Positions 37,108-46,175 of a DNA stretch of 64,000 nt are shown one piece after another. The translations under genes and the position numbers were made by a program. The notes under the pieces were generated by a model that worked only from the letters and a program-made list of their open reading frames with translations, was not told the DNA's origin and ran no database searches. The first letter of the stretch is position 1; the number at the start of each line of letters is the position of its first letter. Origin of the DNA: Sphingomonas sp. Leaf32 (GTDB taxonomy: Bacteria; Pseudomonadota; Alphaproteobacteria; Sphingomonadales; Sphingomonadaceae); assembly GCF_001421765.1 (NCBI RefSeq), contig NZ_LMLA01000006.1, forward strand, positions 19,483-83,482, read 5' to 3'.

Positions 37108-37572
37108 TTAGGTGCCTATCGGTTTAGTAGGCCCGGCTGCCGAGCGCGTTACGGTGACAGAGGCGTCCCGTCGCTCCGCACCTAGCGGCGCGAGATACTC
37201 CTCGTCTGCCACCTTTTCCATCCAGGTCGCGGCCGAGTCATCAATCGACTCCTGGACGGCGATATGCGTCATGCCCTGATGCGCCTTGCCAATGCTTGCG
37301 GTCTCTAGGGCACCACAGGATGTCGCCCGCGTTGAACTCAAGCTTCGGGCCATCTGCGATCTGCGTCCAACCCACGCCTTCGGTTACGATCAGCGTCTGG
37401 CCGGCAGGGTGCGTGTGCCAAGCACTCCGGGCGCCGGGTTCAAAATAGACCATAGCGCCGGAGACGCGAGATGGATCGTCGCGGTGAAACCGCCCAGTGA
37501 TCGTAACCTTGCCGGTAGAATACGCTTCCGGCCCCCCACGGTTTTCATCTCCGATTTACATGCGATGGTCAT
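37108..37572 (-). pseudogene. Frameshifted cupin-domain gene
   Basis: The gene begins at ATG 37572 with a good AGAGGAA site and reads GGFTATIHL, then must shift frame near 37455 to continue [20 protein letters not shown] and [19 protein letters not shown]. It shifts again near 37290 to reach [12 protein letters not shown] and [13 protein letters not shown]. The joined product is a single-cupin protein (HTHPAGQ metal motif) like those found with carboxymuconolactone-decarboxylase domains. Two frameshifts in one short gene make a sequencing error less likely, though not excluded. Confidence 0.75.
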
Positions 37573-37678
37573 GTCGAAGATTCCTCTTTGTGCTTGAGCA
37601 AGGCTGGCGGCGGCGGCAAGGTGACAATCATGCCGAACTTCAGCAGGCATGCAGCACGCGGGGGCATCCGTCGGACAA

Positions 37679-38566
37679 TCACGTCAGCGCAGGGAGCGCG
37701 TTAAGATGCTTCTCGAGCGTGATCGGATACTCGCGCACGCGCACGCCGGTCGCGTTGTAGATCGCGTTGGCGATCGCTGGCGCGACTCCGGTCAGGCCCA
37801 GTTCGCCGACGCCCTTGGCCTTCACCGGCGAGATCGTCGGATCGATCTCGTCGATGAAGAAGGCGTCGAGATGCGGGATGTCGGCGTGTACCGGTACTTC
37901 GTAGCCCGCAAGATCGTGATTCACGAAAAAGCCGAAGCGCTTGTCGATCGCCATGTCCTCCATCAGCGCAGCACCGATGCCCATCACCATCCCGCCGATT
38001 ATTTGGCTACGCGCTGTCTTGGGGTTGAGGATGCGTCCCGCTGCACAGACCGCAAGCATCCGTCGCACCCGGACCTCCCCGGTATAGGCGTCGACCGCGA
38101 CCTCGGCAAAATGGGCGCCGAAGGTCTGTTGCTGGAACTGATCGGCGAGCTTGGCGAACTCCATCAGGTCCTCGACCACGATGTCGCCGTCCCTGACCGC
38201 GTCGGTGAGCTTTACTGATCGGTCGCCGCTTCGCACCTGCCCATCGGCAAAATCGACGTCGGCGGTGTTGAAGCCGAGCCGCTGGGCGACGGTCTCGCGC
38301 AACTTTATGCACGCGGCATAGACGCCGGCGGTGACCGAAGGCGCGCCCTGCTGGCCGCCCGATCCCGGCGTTTCCGGGAAGGTGGAGTCGCCGAGTTTGA
38401 CGACGATCCGGTCGGGCGCAACGCCCATCATCTCTGCCGCGGTCTGCTGGACGACGGTATAGCTGCCGGTGCCGATATCCGTCATGTCGGTTTCGATCGT
38501 CACCACGCCGTTCCGATCGAGCCTCGCCCGCGCGCCGGCCTTGGCGATCTTGCCAACACGGATCGC
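37679..38566 (-). pseudogene. 5'-truncated PaoC/YagR-like molybdopterin aldehyde oxidoreductase
   Basis: Only the C-terminal 295 or so residues of a xanthine-dehydrogenase-family large subunit remain (family length about 730). Clear family sequence starts at AIRVGKIAKAGARARL and runs through VTIETDMTDIGTGSY, GDSTFPETPGSGGQQGAPS, GGMVMGIGAALME and the catalytic-Glu motif GVGELGLTG to a natural C-terminus. Upstream of about 38566 the homology ends abruptly and the TBDR gene begins in the opposite direction 17 bases later. The small FeS and FAD subunits are missing, so it cannot be functional. Confidence 0.85.
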
Positions 38567-38582
38567 CCCTGCCACTGGAAAA

Positions 38583-40787
38583 ATGACGGGGCGGGTCGGC
38601 CTGCGACGGCTGCTGCGTACGAGCGGAATGGTAGCATTTGCTGTTGGCATGACGGCACCCGTTCGTGCGCAGGCGGTAGACGAAGACGAAGAACGCGCTG
38701 AGATCGTCGTCACCGCGACGCGCAGCGGACAGCGGCTGGTCGACGTGCCCGCCGACGTAACCGTGAAGAACATCGACACGCTTCGGCGTGACGGCTTCAC
38801 CTTTGGAACCGACGAGTTTCGCGGGGTGCCGGGCGTGTCTTTTCGTCGCGGTGAGGGTGATGGCGACGAATTCCCCTATGTCTCGATCCGCGGATCGAAC
38901 GGGACCGAAGGCTATCTGACGCTCATCGACGGGATGCCGTTCGATCTCAATGAGGAAGGCGCGCTGGGGATCGTCCCCTACCCCGCCCTGTCGCGCGTCG
39001 AGGTGGTGAAGGGACCGGCGTCGGCGCTGTATGGTCGCGGCGCACTGTACGGCGTGGTCAATTACATCACGCGCGCGCCGGGCGCCGACCGGATCGAGGC
39101 GGCGGTAACCGGCGGCAGCGACGAATACTACCGGGGCGAGTTGTCCCTATCCCGACGGATCGGCGACGATTTGGGTATGATCGCGACGGCCGCCTATGAG
39201 GATTACGGCGGCTGGCGCGAGAATGGCGCCCGGCGGCAGTTGAACCTGTTCGCAAAGCTGACATGGGCGCTGGACGCGCGCACCGACGTGTCGCTGTACG
39301 GCACCTATCTAGATCGCCGGTCGGAGACGCCGAGCGTCCTGCCGTTCGATGCCGCCCGCCGTCCGATCGACGTGACCGGCGGGCAGCGGGCGTTCAACGG
39401 CTATGGCAATCCGCGATCGGTGGTCGAGGGCGGGCTGGGCGCGATCCGCGTCGAGCATCGCGCCAGCGACGCGCTGACCCTGACCGCGACCGGCCAGTAT
39501 CGCAAATTCGACTTCGACAACCGGTTGAACTTCTACGACCCGTTCGGCTTCGCGCCGCAGCGTGGCGTCTTCGGCATCAACGGCTTCTACGGCGCGCAGA
39601 AGTTCGACGTCGCCTATGGCGAGCTGACCGCGCGCTACGAGGCGGGCGCGCACCGTATCGTCGCCGGCATCACCGGGGAGCGTGCGTTGTCGCGCGCCGA
39701 CAATCGCTGGTCGGGGCAGAACGGCTTCACATCCGCCTGCGGCTTCACCTTCTATTCGGTCGAGATCGATTACTTGCGCGGCGGCGTCGCCAATGCGGGC
39801 GCGCCGTGCTTCGTCGTGGACGATCCGCTCAGCCGCAACCGCCTCGTCACCACCTATGTCTCCGCCTTCGCGCAGGATGAGATCGCACTGTCCGATCGCC
39901 TGTTCCTGACCGTCGGCGGCCGCTACGACCGGTTCCGGCGCACCGCGCGCTTCTTGCCCATCGCCGGCAAGTTCGACGGATCGCAGGACGCCGCGACCGC
40001 CAATGCCTTCTCGCCCAAGGCGGCGCTGTCGTGGCGCTATGGCGGGGGGCAGGTCTATGCCTCCTATGGCCGGGGCTTCAATTCCAATTTCGGTCCGACG
40101 TTCGAATGGAATGCCGACCAATATGCGCGTCCCGAACAGCGCCCGACGACGCTCGACAGCGTCGAACTGGGGTGGAAGGGCCGCGCGCTGGACGACACGC
40201 TGGGCTTTGCGCTGACCGGCTTCTGGTCGATCCAGCGCAACCGCCGCGCGATCGTCCCCAATCCGGCGGCGGCGAATGATTTCACGCAGCCATCGAACCT
40301 CATCACTTATGGCGACCGCTACGAAAGCAAGGGGATCGAGGCGGCGCTGGACATCCGCCCGCGCGACGGCACATCGGTGCAGATTCAGTACACGCATGTC
40401 GCGCCGCGCTGGGAAGACTATGCCGTGCAGGAGTTTGCCGGCCCGCTCGACCTGTCGGGCAAGACGCCGACCGGGATCGCGCCGAACATCATCTATGTCG
40501 CGAGCGAACAGCGCATCGCGCCGTGGCTGTCGGCGCGCGGCATCGTCGAATGGTATGACGATTATCAGATCACCGCGGACAATCGCGTGCAGGGCGGCGG
40601 CTACACGCTGGTGACGCTGGGCGCGCGGATCCAGCCGGCCGCGTGGAAGGGCCTGTCGCTCGACCTCACGCTGCTGAACGCGCTTGATGAACGCTACGGC
40701 TTCTTCTTCGGCGGCACCACCGCGCCGACCTATGCCACGCCGGGTCCGCCGCGCCAGTTCCGCGCCGCGCTGCGGGCTGGGTTCTGA
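38583..40787 (+). CDS. TonB-dependent receptor, first gene of metal-chelate uptake operon
   Basis: Outer-membrane receptor of 734 aa. Sec signal (LRTSGMVAFAVGMTAPVRAQ), TonB box EIVVTATRSG, plug with FRGVPGVSFRRGEG, VSIRGSNGTEGYLTLIDGMPF and VEVVKGPASALYGRGALYGVVNYITR, then a barrel ending in LRAGF. The plug style fits siderophore, haem or cobalamin receptors. The ATG at 38583 follows GGAAAA and starts only about 17 bases from the break in the truncated paoC, so the native promoter may be lost or lie inside that fragment. The stop overlaps the next ATG (TGATG). Confidence 0.88.
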   Translation: MTGRVGLRRLLRTSGMVAFAVGMTAPVRAQAVDEDEERAEIVVTATRSGQRLVDVPADVTVKNIDTLRRDGFTFGTDEFRGVPGVSFRRGEGDGDEFPYVSIRGSNGTEGYLTLIDGMPFDLNEEGALGIVPYPALSRVEVVKGPASALYGRGALYGVVNYITRAPGADRIEAAVTGGSDEYYRGELSLSRRIGDDLGMIATAAYEDYGGWRENGARRQLNLFAKLTWALDARTDVSLYGTYLDRRSETPSVLPFDAARRPIDVTGGQRAFNGYGNPRSVVEGGLGAIRVEHRASDALTLTATGQYRKFDFDNRLNFYDPFGFAPQRGVFGINGFYGAQKFDVAYGELTARYEAGAHRIVAGITGERALSRADNRWSGQNGFTSACGFTFYSVEIDYLRGGVANAGAPCFVVDDPLSRNRLVTTYVSAFAQDEIALSDRLFLTVGGRYDRFRRTARFLPIAGKFDGSQDAATANAFSPKAALSWRYGGGQVYASYGRGFNSNFGPTFEWNADQYARPEQRPTTLDSVELGWKGRALDDTLGFALTGFWSIQRNRRAIVPNPAAANDFTQPSNLITYGDRYESKGIEAALDIRPRDGTSVQIQYTHVAPRWEDYAVQEFAGPLDLSGKTPTGIAPNIIYVASEQRIAPWLSARGIVEWYDDYQITADNRVQGGGYTLVTLGARIQPAAWKGLSLDLTLLNALDERYGFFFGGTTAPTYATPGPPRQFRAALRAGF

Positions 40788-41962
40788 TGCGGGCGGTGCT
40801 GCTCGCGCTGGCGCTGCTGGCCGGCTGCGATCGGGCGCCGGAGACGACGCCATCGCAGACGGCCGTCGCGGGGCGCGAGATCGCCATGCCGTTCGCGAAG
40901 ACTTTCCGCGTGGTCGACCGCGACGGCTACCGCGTCGTCGACCTCAAGGCATCGGTGGTGAGCTGGGGCGGCGATGCGGTCGGTGAGGAGCAATTCCGGC
41001 GACTGGTGCTGGTGCCGCGCGGAGCGACCGCACCACCGCTGACCGGCGATCTCGCGGGCGCGACGCTGATCCGCACCCCCGTGATGCGGATCGCGAGCAA
41101 CACCGCGTTCCACGAGGCGATCACGAAGGCGCTGGACATCAACGACCGGCTGGTGGCGGTCGGCGGGGTCAAGTCGTGGGACGATTCGCTCCGCGCCCGC
41201 GTCCGCGTGGGACAGGTGCGGCAGATCGGCTATGGCTGGCACAGCCCGCCCGATCTCGACGCGCTGGTCGCCGCGAAGCCCGACGTGCTGCTGATGAGCA
41301 TGGAGGACATGAAGAGCGTCGGCGCGCTGCCGCGCATCGCCGCGCTGGGCGTGCCCGTCGTGCCGGTCTTCGCCGAGAACGAGCCGGACTATATGGGTCG
41401 CGTCGATTATGTCCGGCTGGTCGGGATGCTGACCGCGCGGGAGCGCGAGGCGAACAGGTTCGCGGACACGGTCGCCCGTAACGTCGATGCACTGAAGAAG
41501 GCCGCCGCCGCGCAGCCGACCCGATCGGTCATGTCGGCCTGGTTCGCCGGCGGCGACCGGTGGAACCCGACGATCCGCAACGCGGACGGGAAGCTGTTGC
41601 GCGACGCCAACGGCCGCAATCCGTTCCAGGAGACCGACGATCCGCGCAAGGACAGCTTCAACGAAATCTCGACCGAGCAGCTGATCGCGACAGGCACCGA
41701 CGCCGACTGCTGGATCCTGCGCGACACCCATTCGCTGCCGTTTCGCGATGTCGCCACCCTGCGCCGCTTCAAGGCGTATCGCGAGGGCTGCGTGTTCGCG
41801 GGCGACGGCATGTACAAGCCGGCGGCGGATGCCTTCGACTTATACGAGACGGCGTTCATTCGGCCCGACTTGGTGCTGGGCGACATCGTGCGGATGCTGC
41901 ACCCGGCGCTGAGGACCGGACCGTTCCGCTACATCCGCCCCGATACGACGGTGCCGCGATGA
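40787..41962 (+). CDS. ABC metal-chelate binding lipoprotein (FepB/BtuF-like)
   Basis: Periplasmic substrate-binding lipoprotein of 391 aa. The lipobox LLAGC is at residues 11-15. The two-lobed class III binding fold is seen in ATLIRTPVMRIASNTAFHEA, PPDLDALVAAKPDVLLM and GVPVVPVFAEN, with the linking helix after it (DYVRLVGMLTARERE). It has more sequence between the lobes and at the C-terminus than FepB. It would hand the chelate to the permease encoded next. ATGA overlap with the permease gene. Confidence 0.85.
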   Translation: MRAVLLALALLAGCDRAPETTPSQTAVAGREIAMPFAKTFRVVDRDGYRVVDLKASVVSWGGDAVGEEQFRRLVLVPRGATAPPLTGDLAGATLIRTPVMRIASNTAFHEAITKALDINDRLVAVGGVKSWDDSLRARVRVGQVRQIGYGWHSPPDLDALVAAKPDVLLMSMEDMKSVGALPRIAALGVPVVPVFAENEPDYMGRVDYVRLVGMLTAREREANRFADTVARNVDALKKAAAAQPTRSVMSAWFAGGDRWNPTIRNADGKLLRDANGRNPFQETDDPRKDSFNEISTEQLIATGTDADCWILRDTHSLPFRDVATLRRFKAYREGCVFAGDGMYKPAADAFDLYETAFIRPDLVLGDIVRMLHPALRTGPFRYIRPDTTVPR

Positions 41963-42993
41963 CGCCGGCGATCCGGAGCATGATCGGCGGCACGGCGTTG
42001 CTAGTCGTCCTGCTGGCCGCCGCGCTGTTCGCCCTGTCGTGGGGAACGGTCGGCATCGGCTTCGGCGACGTGCTGGCGGCGCTGGCCGGGCGCGGAGATC
42101 CCGGGACGGCGCAGATCGTCACCGGCCTGCGCCTGCCGCGGATCGTCACCGCGATCGTCGCCGGCAGCGCACTGGGGTTGAGCGGCGTGCTGATGCAGGC
42201 GCTGTTCCGCAATCCGATGGCCGATGCCTGGTCGCTGGGCCTGACCGCGGGCGGCCAGCTCGGCGTCGCCCTGCTGGTGACCGCCGCGGCCTTTTCCGGA
42301 CCGGAGGCTGTGTCGTTCCTGCGCGATTTCGAGGGGCCGTCGATCACCGTGGGGGCGATGATCGGCATCGGCGGCTTCGCGCTGGCGATGGCCGCGCTTG
42401 CGCGCCGGGTGGGGACGGTCACGTTGCTCGTGGTCGGCCTGATGCTAGGCTTCACCGTGCAGGGGATCGTCAGCGTCGTGCTGCATTTCGCCAATCGCGT
42501 CGGCGGGCGGGTCTTCTCCGGATGGAGCGACGGCAATTTCGCTAGCGTTACCACGGCGGACTTGCCGATGCTGGTCGTGCCGGTGCTGGCCGGCGTAGCG
42601 CTCGCGCTGGTCAATGCCAAGCCGCTGACCGCGCTGCTCCTGGGGGAGACCTTTGCGCGCAGCCTGGGCACCGATGTGACGCGCCTTCGCCGGCTGACGC
42701 TGGCGGCGGTGGTGCTGCTGGTCGCGCCCGTCACCGCCTATTGCGGGCCGGTGACGTTCGTCGGGCTGATCGTGCCGCATCTGGCGCGTGCCATCGTCGG
42801 CACCGCGCGGATCATGCCGCTGATGCCGCTCGGCGCGCTCGCCGGTGCGGTGCTGGCGCTGGCGGCGGATCTCGTCGTCCATGCGCCGTGGGAGCAGCAT
42901 TTCCTGCACCTCAACGCCGTGCTGGCGCTGGTCGGCGCGCCGGTGGTGATCGCGCTGCTGGTCTTCTCCCCGACGATGCGGGGGCAACGCTGA
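41959..42993 (+). CDS. FecCD-family ABC permease
   Basis: Inner-membrane permease of 344 aa with about ten helices. GLRLPRIVTAIVAGSALGLSGVLMQALFRNPMADAW is the classical FecCD/BtuC opening and GPVTFVGLIVPHLARAIVG the coupling-helix region contacting the ATPase. The ATG at 41959 overlaps the lipoprotein stop (ATGA). As the only permease gene it must work as a homodimer, as BtuC does. Confidence 0.92.
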   Translation: MTPAIRSMIGGTALLVVLLAAALFALSWGTVGIGFGDVLAALAGRGDPGTAQIVTGLRLPRIVTAIVAGSALGLSGVLMQALFRNPMADAWSLGLTAGGQLGVALLVTAAAFSGPEAVSFLRDFEGPSITVGAMIGIGGFALAMAALARRVGTVTLLVVGLMLGFTVQGIVSVVLHFANRVGGRVFSGWSDGNFASVTTADLPMLVVPVLAGVALALVNAKPLTALLLGETFARSLGTDVTRLRRLTLAAVVLLVAPVTAYCGPVTFVGLIVPHLARAIVGTARIMPLMPLGALAGAVLALAADLVVHAPWEQHFLHLNAVLALVGAPVVIALLVFSPTMRGQR

Positions 42994-43760
42994 TGCTGCG
43001 GCTGCAATCGCTGTCCGTCGGCTACGGCGCGCCGCGCGGTACCGTGCTCGCGGACCTCGATGTCGCGGTCACGCCGGGTAGCTTCGTCTGCGTGCTCGGA
43101 CGCAACGGCGCGGGCAAGTCGACGCTGATGCGCACGATCGCCGGCCTGCAATGCGCGGTCGGCGGCGCGGCGTTGCTCGATGACGAGGATATCACGGCCC
43201 TGCGTCCGCAGGCGCGGGCGCAGCGCGTCGCGGTCGTGCTGACCGAACGCGCCGCCAGCCCCGGCCTGACCGTAGACGACGTGGTTTCGATGGGCCGCCA
43301 GCCCTTCACCGGCTGGCAGGGGCGGCTGACCACCGACGACCGGCGGCAGGTGGCGGAAGCGTTGGCGATGGCCGGGGCGACGCCGTTCGCGGCGCGGCTG
43401 TTCGACGACCTGTCCGACGGCGAGCGGCAGCGCGTGATGATCGCGCGCGCGATCGCCCAGTCGCCCCGGCTGATGATCCTCGACGAGATCACCGCCTTCC
43501 TCGACTTACCCGGCCGCGTGGAGACGATGGCGTTGCTGCGTGCTCACGCCCTTGCGACCGGCGGGATCGTGCTGCTGTCGAGCCATGACCTCGACCTGTC
43601 GCTGCAACTGGCCGACAGCGTGTGGCTGCTCGACGGACAGGGCGGTATGGCGGTGGGCAGCGCGGCGGACCTGATCGCCGCCGGCCATGTCGGACGCGCA
43701 TTCGATACCGCCGCTGTCCGCTTTTCGCCCACGCTCGGGGGGTTCGAGTTGGTCGCATGA
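42993..43760 (+). CDS. ABC ATPase of the metal-chelate importer
   Basis: FepC/BtuD-type ATPase, 255 aa. Walker A GRNGAGKST (about residues 38-46), signature LSDGERQRVMIARAIAQ (a Asp variant of LSGGE), Walker B RLMILDEITAFLD and the His switch in LLSSHDLDLS. Start at 42993 overlaps the permease stop (TGATG). The Glu after Walker B's Asp is present, so the enzyme should be active. Confidence 0.92.
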   Translation: MLRLQSLSVGYGAPRGTVLADLDVAVTPGSFVCVLGRNGAGKSTLMRTIAGLQCAVGGAALLDDEDITALRPQARAQRVAVVLTERAASPGLTVDDVVSMGRQPFTGWQGRLTTDDRRQVAEALAMAGATPFAARLFDDLSDGERQRVMIARAIAQSPRLMILDEITAFLDLPGRVETMALLRAHALATGGIVLLSSHDLDLSLQLADSVWLLDGQGGMAVGSAADLIAAGHVGRAFDTAAVRFSPTLGGFELVA

Positions 43761-45724
43761 AGGCGGTGCTAATCCCGCTGGCGTTCGTCGTGGCCCCCGC
43801 ATGGGGACAGGACGCGGTCGTCGCCCCCGTGCCGGCCGAGCAGGATGCTCCGCCACCCATGTCGACGCCGGGCCGCGCCGGGGAAAACGCCGTGCGACAG
43901 GCCGAGGATGCGTTTGGCTTCAGCGTGGGGCGCGAGAGCCTCGGCCTCTACTCCTCCGCCAATGTGCGCGGCTTTTCGCCGTTCGCGGCGGGCAATGTCC
44001 GCATCGAGGGGCTGTATTTCGATCCCTTCCTCACCCTGATCCAGCGATTGCGTCAGTCGACGTCGATCCGCGTCGGCCTGTCCGCGCAGGGCTATCCCTT
44101 TCCGTCCCCGACGGGAATCGTCGACTACAGCTTCCGCAAGCCCGGCGACACCGCGTCGCTGTCGGTCCTGGTCAGCGGCGACAGCTACGGCAATGCCGGG
44201 CTGGAACTGGACGGGGCGTTGCCGCTGTCGCCGACCCTCAGCCTCGGGTTCGGTGTGCAAGGATCGCGCACCAGCTATGCCGACGGCATCGACAACCGGT
44301 CGCATAACGAGGCGGTGTCGCTCCGCTGGCGGCCGTCGCCGGATATCGAGGTGATCCCGTTCTGGGCGCGCAGCCAGGTGATCGACGACGAGGCCGGTCC
44401 GACCTATGTTCCGGCCGGTCCCTATCTGCCGCCGCACATTCCGCGACGACGCTATGATGGCCCGGCATGGAGCGACTACAATAGCGTTGGCGGTCTTCAG
44501 GGTGTGCTTGCCACGCTGTCGCCGTGGCGCGACTGGACGATCCGGGCGGGGCTGTTCCGCTCGCTGTACGACGACCGGTCGACCTTCGCGCATCTGCTGA
44601 CCGATCTGACGCCGGACGGTCGTGCCAACCGGCTGCTCATCGCCGATCCGCGCAGCAGGTTCGTCTCGCTCTCGGGCGAACTGCGAGTCAGCCGCGCGCT
44701 GGCGGAGGGGCCGCGGCTGCATGTCCTCCACCTGTCGCTGCGCGGGCGCGACCGGCGACAGCGCTACGCGGGGTCGGCCTATCTCGACTATGGCCCTACG
44801 CGGATCGGTGAAGGTTTCGACGCGGCCGAACCGGTTTTCGCCTTTTCCGCGCAGACCCGCGACCGGGTACGCCAGCGGACCTATGGTCTGGCGTATGACG
44901 GTCGTTGGCGCGGGGTCGGCGAACTGAGCTTCGGCATATCACGCACCGGGTATTGCAAGCGGTTCGAGGCACCGGGCGATGCTGCGCGGGAAACCCGGTC
45001 GCAGCCGCTGCTGTACAATGCGACGGTAGCGGGGTTCGCGGGACCGCGCCTCGCGTTCTACGCGGGTTACGCGCGCGGACTGGAGGAAAGCGGCATCGCG
45101 CCCGACAATGCCGTCAACCGCAACCAGCCCCTGCCTGCGATCCTGACGCGACAGGTGGATGCCGGCGTCCGTTATCGCCTCACCGATACGATCAAGCTGG
45201 TCGCCGGCGTCTTCGACCTGCGTAAACCCTACTATAATCTCAACTCCGATAATCGCTTCGATCTGCTGGGCAATATCGTCAGCCAGGGGATCGAGTTCTC
45301 GGCGGCAGGTACGGTGACGCCGCGACTGAACGTCGTGGCAGGCGGGGTGGTGCTGCGTCCCCGCGTCACCGGCGAGGGCGTCGCCCTAGGCCGTGTCGGC
45401 CGGCGACCGGTCGGGCTGCCGACGCGTTCGCTCGACCTGAACCTCGACTGGCGTCCGCCGGTGGCGGAGGGGCTGTCGCTGGACGCGGGGGTGTCGCATG
45501 TCGGCAGCCTGCCCGCGACGCGCGACAACCGGGTTTCGATTCCGGCCCGCACCCTGCTGGATCTCGGCGCCCGGTTCCGGTTCCGGCTGTCGGAACGCGA
45601 CGCGACGTTGCGATTGCAGATGAGCAACGTCGGCAATGCAAGCGGCTTCGACCTCGAAGGAGCCGGGGCTTATCGCATCATCGCCGGGCGTGTAATCTCT
45701 ACCTATCTTACGATCGACCTGTGA
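43757..45724 (+). CDS. Second TonB-dependent receptor of the uptake operon
   Basis: Outer-membrane receptor of 655 aa, different from the first one. Short Sec signal (MKAVLIPLAFVVAPAWGQ), no obvious VVTA-type TonB box, a plug with SLGLYSSANVRGFSPFAAGNVRIEGLYFD and a barrel ending in ISTYLTIDL. The barrel motifs RYRLTDTIKLVAGVFDLRKPYYNL resemble siderophore-receptor C-termini. The ATG overlaps the ATPase stop (ATGA), so one transcript carries two receptors with a single ABC importer. Ligand unknown. Confidence 0.82.
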   Translation: MKAVLIPLAFVVAPAWGQDAVVAPVPAEQDAPPPMSTPGRAGENAVRQAEDAFGFSVGRESLGLYSSANVRGFSPFAAGNVRIEGLYFDPFLTLIQRLRQSTSIRVGLSAQGYPFPSPTGIVDYSFRKPGDTASLSVLVSGDSYGNAGLELDGALPLSPTLSLGFGVQGSRTSYADGIDNRSHNEAVSLRWRPSPDIEVIPFWARSQVIDDEAGPTYVPAGPYLPPHIPRRRYDGPAWSDYNSVGGLQGVLATLSPWRDWTIRAGLFRSLYDDRSTFAHLLTDLTPDGRANRLLIADPRSRFVSLSGELRVSRALAEGPRLHVLHLSLRGRDRRQRYAGSAYLDYGPTRIGEGFDAAEPVFAFSAQTRDRVRQRTYGLAYDGRWRGVGELSFGISRTGYCKRFEAPGDAARETRSQPLLYNATVAGFAGPRLAFYAGYARGLEESGIAPDNAVNRNQPLPAILTRQVDAGVRYRLTDTIKLVAGVFDLRKPYYNLNSDNRFDLLGNIVSQGIEFSAAGTVTPRLNVVAGGVVLRPRVTGEGVALGRVGRRPVGLPTRSLDLNLDWRPPVAEGLSLDAGVSHVGSLPATRDNRVSIPARTLLDLGARFRFRLSERDATLRLQMSNVGNASGFDLEGAGAYRIIAGRVISTYLTIDL

Positions 45725-46175
45725 TGCTGATGATAGTTACAGCCGAATCAATAGCGATATTGGCGAACAGGATGCCGCCCTACATATTTCCGGCGTAAAC
45801 TCTTTTGTTGCATCCATCATGCCAAAGAGTGTGTGGATTCACAATCTGTCTTGGATGTGATTCAGGCTGCTTATGGACCGTTTGATTTTGACAGACGCGT
45901 AGCCCAGAGCACCTCTGCGCTCAGTCCGCTACGATCGCACCCGGCGAGCACTGCCGACTGCGCGCTCGCTGCGGCACATCCGCCGGCTGACGCAGAACCG
46001 ACGCAGCGCCTCGAGATGCGGGTCGGCGGAGCGGCCCTCCCGCGCAAACGGTCGCCGGACCATCCCCGATCGCTAGTATAACGACCTGCAGTTCGATCTG
46101 CGTGAGGATCGTGCCGGCAACGACAAATGGCTCGGTCACCGGTGCGGCGGTTATCGGATGGTGGTACACGAAGCG
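45725..46175. other. Intergenic stretch, no supported gene
   Basis: About 450 bases between the convergent ends of the uptake operon and the RND operon. A clean terminator was not identified. The short ORFs here are low-quality and unrelated to known proteins. The AT-richer segment at 45760-45900 may be a remnant of another element, but no terminal repeats were seen. Confidence 0.4.

Noticed and set aside
39309..40853. 514-codon minus-strand ORF
   Set aside because: Antisense of the TBDR gene; composition typical of a shadow frame and no recognisable domain.
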